Shown: positions 1 to 5,903 of the stretch, piece after piece
Layout of the letters: every line of letters starts with the position of its first letter
Numbering within the stretch: position 1 is the first letter of the stretch
DNA from: DATIJJ01 sp039936115
GTDB lineage: Bacteria; Pseudomonadota; Gammaproteobacteria; DSM-16500
Length of the DNA stretch: 7,675 nucleotides
Direction: 5' to 3'
NCBI GenBank assembly: GCA_039936115.1
Contig: JBDTIZ010000162.1
Span: 1 to 7,675, forward strand
Notes under the pieces: generated by a model
What the model was told of the DNA's origin: nothing
Databases searched by the model: none
Seen by the model: only the letters and a program-made list of their open reading frames with translations
Program-made: the position numbers and the translations under genes

Positions 1-371
1 TCGCGAAATACACGTTGGCGGCTTAATAGCGCGGTTCGCACCGCAGCTAAGGTGCCTACTTTAGAGGCTGCATTGCCGATTTTTTCGGTGCGAATAATGT
101 CGGTAACGTCTTGTCCTTCTAACATGATGAGGGGGGGCAGACTTGCATCTGCAGCCACAAAATGAACATCGAGATTCTCGGCCAAGACTTCTAGAGCAGG
201 TTCATTATCAATCGCAATACCGTGTGTTTGGGCAGCGAGGGCTAGCACACGGTACAACGCACCACTGTCCAATAAACGCCAGCCTAGTTTTTTGGCAATC
301 AAATGGGTCACAACACCTTTACCTGTCCCACTCGCACCGTCAATGGTAATGACAGGGTATTTACGCGTCAT
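1..371 (-). CDS. cmk: Cytidylate kinase (CMP/dCMP kinase), N-terminal 123 residues, cut by window edge
   Basis: Cmk phosphorylates CMP and dCMP with ATP in the cytoplasm, feeding CTP and dCTP pools. Translating the minus strand from the ATG at 371 gives an open frame to the window edge that aligns with E. coli Cmk throughout: VITIDGASGTGKG (P-loop, about residues 7-19), LLDSGALYRVLALAA (about 33-47, nucleoside monophosphate site), LEGQDVTDIIRTE, NAASKV and SRQRVFR. The family is usually about 225 residues, so roughly half is present. Two P-loop positions differ from E. coli: Ala instead of Pro after the first Gly, and Val instead of Thr after GKG. The ATG overlaps the gyrA TGA as ATGA, and no separate promoter is evident, so expression probably depends on gyrA transcription and coupled translation. 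In many gammaproteobacteria cmk is followed by rpsA; that would lie outside this window. Confidence 0.95.
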   Translation of the reverse strand, partial: MTRKYPVITIDGASGTGKGVVTHLIAKKLGWRLLDSGALYRVLALAAQTHGIAIDNEPALEVLAENLDVHFVAADASLPPLIMLEGQDVTDIIRTEKIGNAASKVGTLAAVRTALLSRQRVFR

Positions 372-2959
372 GCCGTTTCATCCCCTGCACTCGGCGCAGT
401 GTTATCACTTTGAAGATCCACATGCTCTGCACCAATCGCTTCACTTGCTTCTTGTAGTGTCGCAATGCGCTCTAAACCGACTAACATTTCATCGTTGGTT
501 AAATTAATCAAACGCACGCCTTGCGTATTACGGCCAACCAGTGAGATTTCAGCGACGGGCACACGAACTAACGTGCCTTTGTTACTGATTAACATAGCTT
601 CATCAGCTTGTTTGACTTGTGTTGCAGCAATGACTTGTCCATTACGTTCGGTCACTTGAATAGAAATAACACCTTGGCCACCACGACCGGTTGAACGATA
701 CTCATCGATTGCAGTACGTTTACCATAACCGTTTTCGGTTGCGGTTAAGATATCACCCTCAGGATGAACAACGATTAATGAGATAGCACGTTGACCATCT
801 TGTAATTTTACGCCACGCACACCGCGTGCCGTTCTACCCATGCAGCGCACAGCATCTTCAGAGAAACGAATGACTTTACCTGCATTGGTAAACAACATCA
901 CTTCTTGCTGACCGTTGGTAATATCGACGCCAATTAATTTATCATTTTCAGTTAAATCCAGCGCAATAATGCCATTACTACGGGGACGTGAAAATTCGGT
1001 TAAAGCGACTTTTTTGACGGTACCTTTCGCTGTCGCCATAAATACAAATAGATTTTCTTGATATTCGCGAATTGGCAAAATAGCACTGATCTTTTCGCCT
1101 TCAGCGAGCGGCAACAAATTCACGATAGGTTTGCCGCGAGCAATTCGGGTAGCTTGCGGTAGTTGATATACTTTCAGCCAATACACTTTACCCTGACTCG
1201 AAAAACATAAAATCGTATCGTGTGAATTAGCAACTAATACGCGTTCAATAAAGTCTTCTTCTTTAATGTTGGTTGCAGACTTTCCTTTACCACCACGATG
1301 TTGTGCTTGATATAAAGAAAGCGGTTGAGATTTTGTGTAACCTTCATGAGAAATCGTCACAACAACATCTTCTTGCGGCAATAAATCTTCTAAACAAAAA
1401 TCGCCTTCGCTTTCAATAATCTGTGTACGTCTTTCATCACCAAATTGCTGTTTGATCACTAGCAATTCATCATGAATGACTTGCATTAAACGTTTTGGAT
1501 TCGCCAAAATTTCATTTAAATCAGCAATAATTAATTGCAAATCTTTATGTTCGCTGAGAATTTTATTTTGCTCAAGCCCTGTTAAACGATGTAAACGCAT
1601 TTCTAAAATGGATTGCGCTTGCTCTGGGGAAAGATGATAACCATCGTTGGTTAAGCCATGTTGTTGGTTGCCTTCAATCTTGCTTAAGATAGTGATCATT
1701 TCAGCAGGATGCCAGGTTCGATTTAATAAACCGATTTTAGCTTCCGCTGGATCTTTGGCTTTTTTGATCAATGCAATCATTTCATCAATATTGGCGAGCG
1801 CAATTGCTAAGCCTTCCAAAAGATGTGCACGATCACGGGCTTTGCGTAAATCAAAAATAGTACGTCGGGTCACGACTTCGCGGCGATGACGTAGGAATGC
1901 TTCAATAATTTGGCGGATGTTCAAAATCTTTGGTTGGCCATCGACTAATGCAACAACGTTAATGCCATAAACGCTTTGTAATTGTGTATGGACAAATAAA
2001 TTATTCAGAATGACTTCTGAATTTTCACCACGTCTTAGCTCTACGACCACGCGCATGCCTTGTTTGTCCGATTCATCGCGTAATGCGGTGATACCTTCCA
2101 ATTTCTTCTCTTTAACCAGTTCTGCAATCCGCTCAACCATACGCGCTTTGTTGACTTGGTAAGGCAGCTCCGTAATGATGATTCTTTCTTTGCCGCTTTT
2201 TTCATCCGTTTCAATATTGGTTCTACCACGAACTGAAATACGTCCCCGACCGGTTCTATAAGCTTCAAGAATACCCCCACGACCATGAATAATACCGGCG
2301 GTTGGGAAATCAGGACCTGGAACATGTTGCATGATTTCTTCAATGGTAATCTCAGGTTTTTCAATCATTGCCACACAAGCATTAATGACTTCCGTCAAGT
2401 TATGCGGCGGGATATTGGTTGCCATACCAACCGCAATACCCGACGATCCATTGACCAATAAATTGGGGATTTGAGTGGGAAGTACAGTAGGTGACATTTC
2501 AGATTCGTCATAGTTCGGGACGAAATCAACAGTTTCTTTTTCGAGGTCCGCCAGTAACGCATGTGCAAAACGGGACATACGCACTTCGGTATAACGCATA
2601 GCAGCAGCTTCATCACCATCGATAGAACCAAAGTTTCCTTGGCCATCGACCAGCATGTAACGCATTGAAAATGGCTGGGCCATACGTACGATAGTGTCAT
2701 AAACCGCTGTATCGCCATGCGGATGGTATTTACCAATCACGTCACCGACGACGCGAGCGGATTTTTTATGGGCTTTATTCCAATCATTACCCAGTTCGTG
2801 CATAGCGAAAAGCACTCGGCGATGGACGGGCTTTAAGCCGTCTCGCACGTCAGGCAGCGCACGTCCAACGATTACACTCATCGCATAATCAAGATAAGAT
2901 TGTTTTAATTCATCTTCTAGACTGACTTTCTGTACTTCTTTGGCAATCGGGGTATCCAT
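368..2959 (-). CDS. gyrA: DNA gyrase subunit A
   Basis: GyrA is the DNA cleaving and rejoining subunit of the A2B2 type II topoisomerase that introduces negative supercoils. The 863-residue product is close to the E. coli length (875) and appears intact. The breakage-reunion domain covers about residues 1-525. It includes the quinolone-resistance region around KYHPHGDTAVYD (77-88) and the catalytic Tyr in MRYTEVR (Tyr123). The C-terminal DNA-wrapping pinwheel covers about 530-835 and starts with a GyrA box reading QHRGGKG (553-559), where E. coli has QRRGGKG. The position equivalent to E. coli Ser83 is Thr84, a residue that is wild type in some species such as Pseudomonas aeruginosa, and Asp87 is kept as Asp88. 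A mildly acidic tail ends the protein. The ATG at 2959 is preceded by a weak GAGAG-type ribosome binding site and fits the family N-terminus. The stop overlaps the cmk start by four bases. Confidence 0.98.
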   Translation of the reverse strand: MDTPIAKEVQKVSLEDELKQSYLDYAMSVIVGRALPDVRDGLKPVHRRVLFAMHELGNDWNKAHKKSARVVGDVIGKYHPHGDTAVYDTIVRMAQPFSMRYMLVDGQGNFGSIDGDEAAAMRYTEVRMSRFAHALLADLEKETVDFVPNYDESEMSPTVLPTQIPNLLVNGSSGIAVGMATNIPPHNLTEVINACVAMIEKPEITIEEIMQHVPGPDFPTAGIIHGRGGILEAYRTGRGRISVRGRTNIETDEKSGKERIIITELPYQVNKARMVERIAELVKEKKLEGITALRDESDKQGMRVVVELRRGENSEVILNNLFVHTQLQSVYGINVVALVDGQPKILNIRQIIEAFLRHRREVVTRRTIFDLRKARDRAHLLEGLAIALANIDEMIALIKKAKDPAEAKIGLLNRTWHPAEMITILSKIEGNQQHGLTNDGYHLSPEQAQSILEMRLHRLTGLEQNKILSEHKDLQLIIADLNEILANPKRLMQVIHDELLVIKQQFGDERRTQIIESEGDFCLEDLLPQEDVVVTISHEGYTKSQPLSLYQAQHRGGKGKSATNIKEEDFIERVLVANSHDTILCFSSQGKVYWLKVYQLPQATRIARGKPIVNLLPLAEGEKISAILPIREYQENLFVFMATAKGTVKKVALTEFSRPRSNGIIALDLTENDKLIGVDITNGQQEVMLFTNAGKVIRFSEDAVRCMGRTARGVRGVKLQDGQRAISLIVVHPEGDILTATENGYGKRTAIDEYRSTGRGGQGVISIQVTERNGQVIAATQVKQADEAMLISNKGTLVRVPVAEISLVGRNTQGVRLINLTNDEMLVGLERIATLQEASEAIGAEHVDLQSDNTAPSAGDETA

Positions 2960-2969
2960 AGGCTCTCAA

Positions 2970-2980
2970 TTTCGGGTAAT
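2970..2980 (+). repeat. 11-base direct repeat, copy 1 (TTTCGGGTAAT)
   Basis: The 11-mer TTTCGGGTAAT occurs here, about ten bases upstream of the gyrA start codon, and again at 3129-3139 near the start of the divergent unknown gene. The copies are in the same orientation, 159 bases apart. The exact match is seen directly; a role as binding site, duplication scar or chance match is open. Confidence 0.5.
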
Positions 2981-3016
2981 GGTTTGGGTTAAAATAAGCC
3001 GCTACAAATCGGCGAA

Positions 3017-3045
3017 ATTATACCACATTGAGGGCTTACGCTGAA
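3017..3045 (-). promoter_or_regulatory. Probable sigma-70 promoter of gyrA-cmk, extended -10 type
   Basis: On the minus strand a perfect TATAAT (3022 to 3017) is preceded by TGG, giving the extended -10 form TGnTATAAT. Seventeen bases further upstream lies a weak -35, TTCAGC (3045 to 3040), which matches the consensus at only three positions. Transcription would begin near 3010 and leave a leader of about 50 bases before the gyrA ATG. The assignment rests on sequence match and position only. Confidence 0.7.
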
Positions 3046-3128
3046 ACATTTTAATGCGCTAAATAGGACTTTGGACGCTAATAAACTGACCAGCTGGATT
3101 ATGACTTTATCGAGACACCGGTGATAGG

Positions 3129-3139
3129 TTTCGGGTAAT
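3129..3139 (+). repeat. 11-base direct repeat, copy 2 (TTTCGGGTAAT)
   Basis: This is the second exact copy of the 11-mer found at 2970-2980. It lies about 20 bases upstream of the first possible start codon of the plus-strand unknown gene, where it would fall in its leader or core promoter. No convincing -35/-10 pair could be assigned to that gene in this spacer. Confidence 0.5.
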
Positions 3140-3161
3140 CTTTATTCGGTTTATTAAATTG

Positions 3162-4262
3162 ATGGGTACAGATATGTTTTCTCGCCTTCTTGAAGAAAAA
3201 AATACTGATTATCGAACTAAGGCTTTGCATACGAATTCTTGTGCCGCACATGCATGCGCTATTTTATTTACTATTCTTATTTCTACAAAAGAAAAAACCC
3301 TGGGAAATCTTGCATCATCACAAGATATATTTGAAATCTGTATTTATCCAGAAATTTGGCGTGAATATGGTGCGGAAGCAGATGAAGAAAAAGCGTTGCG
3401 TTTTTTTAATCAAGTTATTGATAAAAATGAAATGACAAGATTAACTTATGATGAAGCTGAAACTCTAGGACCGGAACCTAATGCAATTTTATTTCGAATT
3501 ATCCGCAGAAAAGACACGGGATGCAAACATGTTGATATTATTTTTTCTACAAAAAATGTCTTTATTTTCGTAACTGATCAAGGTTTTCGAGGAATAAAAT
3601 CTCTCACGGTTGACGATACTGATGAAATTGAATATTTATTAAAAATACCCTGCTCTAGTGTTAAAGTGGACGCTGTGCAAGCACTCTACGAAAATTATAG
3701 ACGGAATATGGTGGAAATTTTTTCGAAGCACTATTTAAATGAAAAAAGTAAAATAAGAAATCCGACCTCTATTGTCACGCTGGGTCGAGCAGCCCCGGCT
3801 CTTCTCTCGTGCGCACGAATAAAATTGACCCGACTGATTGCAAAAAACCTTAACTGTCTTGAGGATGGATTTTACATTGATGCAGTGATGAGATTATTTC
3901 CCGAGCTAAAATCAGAGATCGCAGAAAACTATTTTCTTCACAAAGAAAAATACATACGATCCTGGCAAGATGTTGTCTCCACACAACAGATGTTCCCGCA
4001 ACTTGAAGCAAGAATATTAGCTTATGTCATTATTCATCCCGAGTTATTTCCTAGAGAATCATTTCAGATTTCAAGAGCGATAGAACATTTTCCTAATTCT
4101 AAAGCGCAGATTAAAACGATTGCGCAGAAAAGTGGAATTGTTGAGATGGGGTTATTTTCAACTGAAAAAATGAGCTACACTGATTCGGTGAAACCTGTGC
4201 AGAATTGCATTTCGGTGGAAAAACCAAGTAGCCCGAGCGAGAGTCCATCGGCGTCAAGATAA
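3162..4262 (+). CDS. Unknown protein with possible papain-like Cys-His-Asp triad and 32-residue helical repeats; candidate effector
   Basis: I do not recognise this gene. The product is 366 residues from the ATG at 3162. A TTG at 3159 and an ATG at 3174 (GGG seven bases upstream) are alternative starts, and none has a good ribosome binding site. There is no signal peptide or obvious membrane segment. Near the N-terminus, TNSCAAHACAILF places Cys27 at the head of a hydrophobic helix. Residues 109-145 look like beta strands, with KHVDIIFS (His123) and FVTDQGFRG (Asp139). The His-to-Asp spacing of 16 and the D-Q-G turn resemble papain-like proteases such as C39 and YopT-type enzymes, but no Gln is seen six residues before the Cys. 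Residues 240-335 hold three helical repeats, with Phe-Pro at 246, 278 and 310. The C-terminus is rich in Ser and Pro. The gene is visibly more A+T-rich than its neighbours, stands alone, and faces truncated rlmL. This suggests acquisition and perhaps secretion into a host; both are inference. Confidence 0.85.
   Translation: MGTDMFSRLLEEKNTDYRTKALHTNSCAAHACAILFTILISTKEKTLGNLASSQDIFEICIYPEIWREYGAEADEEKALRFFNQVIDKNEMTRLTYDEAETLGPEPNAILFRIIRRKDTGCKHVDIIFSTKNVFIFVTDQGFRGIKSLTVDDTDEIEYLLKIPCSSVKVDAVQALYENYRRNMVEIFSKHYLNEKSKIRNPTSIVTLGRAAPALLSCARIKLTRLIAKNLNCLEDGFYIDAVMRLFPELKSEIAENYFLHKEKYIRSWQDVVSTQQMFPQLEARILAYVIIHPELFPRESFQISRAIEHFPNSKAQIKTIAQKSGIVEMGLFSTEKMSYTDSVKPVQNCISVEKPSSPSESPSASR
3879..4166 (+). 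repeat. Three tandem 32-residue protein repeats within the unknown gene
   Basis: The encoded protein repeats a pattern of hydrophobic helix, Phe-Pro, then a second helix. The Phe-Pro pairs, in RLFPEL, QMFPQL and EHFPNS, fall at residues 246, 278 and 310, which is exactly 32 apart. Each is followed by Ile or an equivalent hydrophobic residue at matching offsets. A weaker fourth unit with Ala-Pro may precede them around residues 202-239. The period suggests a two-helix solenoid for protein binding. The repeat is visible in the protein but not obvious at DNA level, so it is not a recent duplication. Confidence 0.65.
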
Positions 4263-4298
4263 GCCTCAGAACTTGTGACCGCTGGGTGACTACTTACT

Positions 4299-5864
4299 TC
4301 AGCTTGGCGGAATTTGCAACTGTTGTGACACCGCAGGAAAATTATCTGGAATTCCACTTCCTTGCGAATAATCTTGGAAAAAAATATCACTCGCAGGAAC
4401 ATCCAGGATTTCTGGCAAAAGTGCCAACACTGTTTCCAAACGCTCTTCAGCTTTTTGTTTGCTAATACTTTTTGGCGCGGGATATTCTTGCACTAGAATA
4501 TATTGATCATAGAGATCAATTGAAACTGCGTATTCTGGTACATCAGCATCATAAACACGATAACAGGTGATATTTTCGCGCGATGCCCATCGTTTTAAAT
4601 GTTTGAGATTTTTCTGCAACCGATTGACAAAACCTTGCGCTGATTCACGATTCGTTTCAGTTAAAGTTTTTTGCGCAAATCGAATTCGGCGTTGATTATT
4701 GGCAGCTGGACTGCGATCCACGAATTTATCGGGTTGCACATCGAATAATAATAATTGGCAAGGAATAGGACCATTAAAAAGTGCGTAGTGTTTTTTTGCG
4801 CGAATTCCCATGGTTTTTCCTAATTCAGGATTACCCGTCAAAACAGCCGCCTGCCAACCGACAAAATTTTGTTTAAATTTTTCACCTAAACGTTCATATA
4901 ATTTTTTTAATTCAGGTTCTTCACCTAAACGTTCTCCATACGGCGGATTAGTCACTAACAATCCTGACACAGGTTGTTGATCAACTGCGGATATTTCGCG
5001 TTTTTCTACATGAATTTTCCCACGTAATCCTGCACGCTCAATATTGGCGAAAGCAATCTTGATCGCATGAGCATCTTGATCATAACCAATAATTTTAGGA
5101 ATATTATTAAGATTTTTTCGCGCAACAGCGTCTTTAAGCAAATGTTGCCAGAGCGTTGCATCATGCTTTTTCCAGTTGATGAAACCGAAATAATCGTGCA
5201 GCAATCCAGGTGCAATATCGCCTGCCATTAATGCGGCTTCAATGAGTAAAGTACCTGAACCACACATAGGATCAAGTAACATGCCCTGCTCGCTTGCAAC
5301 CTTAGGCCAATTGGCTCGTAACAAAATAGCAGCGGCCAAGTTTTCTTTTAAAGGTGCAGCGCCTTGTTCTAATCGATAACCGCGTTTATGCAAACTTTCG
5401 CCGGATAAATCTAGGCTAATCGTGGCAATATTTCGGTGTAGATAGACATGAATCGCGACATCTGGTTTTTCGCGGGACACGTTAGGACGCACAGCAAATT
5501 TCTCACGCAGTTGATCGACAATGGCATCTTTCACTTTTTGTGCGCCAAAGAGTGAATGCGTAATATTGGAATGCGAGGTTATAAAATTAACGTTTAAGGT
5601 TCCAGTCGGCTCAATATGCTCTTCCCATTGAATCGTCTGAACTGCAGAATAGAGTTCTTCAGGCGTTGCAGCAGGAATTTGTGCTAAACGAAGTAAAATG
5701 CGATTAGCTAAACGTGACCAAAGGCAAGCTTTGTAAGCTAAGGTGAGATCGCCGGAAAAGGTAACGCCTGCTAATTTTTCTGCAGCATCAACCGCACCCA
5801 GTTGGCGTAACTCCTCTGCGAGTAACAATTCCAATCCTTTGGGTGTCGTTGCGAAAAAGTTCAA
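4299..5864 (-). CDS. rlmL: 23S rRNA (guanine-2445-N2)-methyltransferase RlmL; RlmKL lacking the RlmK catalytic domain
   Basis: RlmKL is a bifunctional enzyme. Its RlmL half makes m2G2445 and its RlmK half makes m7G2069 in 23S rRNA, using S-adenosylmethionine. This 521-residue product follows E. coli RlmKL (about 700 residues) through the THUMP region (about 45-155), the SAM-binding DPMCGSGTLLIEA (198-210) and the catalytic NPPYGERL (306-313). It then continues through the linker and start of RlmK (VNRLQKNLK, YRVYDADVPEYAVSIDLY, VQEYPAPKSI; 413-467). After about residue 495 similarity stops. The last 25 residues are unrelated and no RlmK Rossmann domain follows, so RlmL activity should remain while RlmK is lost. 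The start is a TTG, because the following NFFATTPKGLE matches the family N-terminus and the upstream ATG is out of frame and hits a stop. The gene lies 39 bases after fadD, probably in one operon, and converges on the unknown gene 36 bases away. Confidence 0.9.
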   Translation of the reverse strand: MNFFATTPKGLELLLAEELRQLGAVDAAEKLAGVTFSGDLTLAYKACLWSRLANRILLRLAQIPAATPEELYSAVQTIQWEEHIEPTGTLNVNFITSHSNITHSLFGAQKVKDAIVDQLREKFAVRPNVSREKPDVAIHVYLHRNIATISLDLSGESLHKRGYRLEQGAAPLKENLAAAILLRANWPKVASEQGMLLDPMCGSGTLLIEAALMAGDIAPGLLHDYFGFINWKKHDATLWQHLLKDAVARKNLNNIPKIIGYDQDAHAIKIAFANIERAGLRGKIHVEKREISAVDQQPVSGLLVTNPPYGERLGEEPELKKLYERLGEKFKQNFVGWQAAVLTGNPELGKTMGIRAKKHYALFNGPIPCQLLLFDVQPDKFVDRSPAANNQRRIRFAQKTLTETNRESAQGFVNRLQKNLKHLKRWASRENITCYRVYDADVPEYAVSIDLYDQYILVQEYPAPKSISKQKAEERLETVLALLPEILDVPASDIFFQDYSQGSGIPDNFPAVSQQLQIPPS

Positions 5865-5903
5865 ATGGTTCTCATTTTGGTAGTTATTTCAAGGAATGCA
5901 ATC

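Noticed and set aside
131..137. Run of seven G within cmk as a phase-variable tract
   Set aside because: The frame is intact across it, cmk is a housekeeping gene, and a single short run is weak evidence for slippage control.
318..400. Quinolone resistance inferred from gyrA Thr at the Ser83-equivalent position
   Set aside because: Thr at this position is wild type in several species, and Asp87 is unchanged, so the sequence gives no evidence of resistance.
143..659. Short plus-strand open frames opposite cmk and the gyrA 3' end
   Set aside because: They are antisense to conserved coding sequence, low in complexity, and have no ribosome binding site or family resemblance.
2041..2736. Minus-strand open frames of 107 and 113 residues inside gyrA
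   Set aside because: They lie in another frame of an intact, well-conserved gyrA and show no recognisable protein features.
3060..3158. Promoter for the plus-strand unknown gene
   Set aside because: TTGGAC at 3071 and several A+T-rich hexamers downstream exist, but none pair at 16-18 bases with a good match, so no promoter is claimed.
4263..4298. Bidirectional terminator between the convergent genes
   Set aside because: Only a weak GCTG/CAGC pairing with a long loop is visible (4281-4304), and no T-run follows on either strand.
4175..4402. Minus-strand 75-residue frame overlapping the rlmL end, as a frameshifted RlmK remnant
   Set aside because: Apart from a short YLD and a few hydrophobic matches it does not follow RlmK, and it is antisense to the Ser-rich tail of the unknown gene. 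A remnant is not supported.
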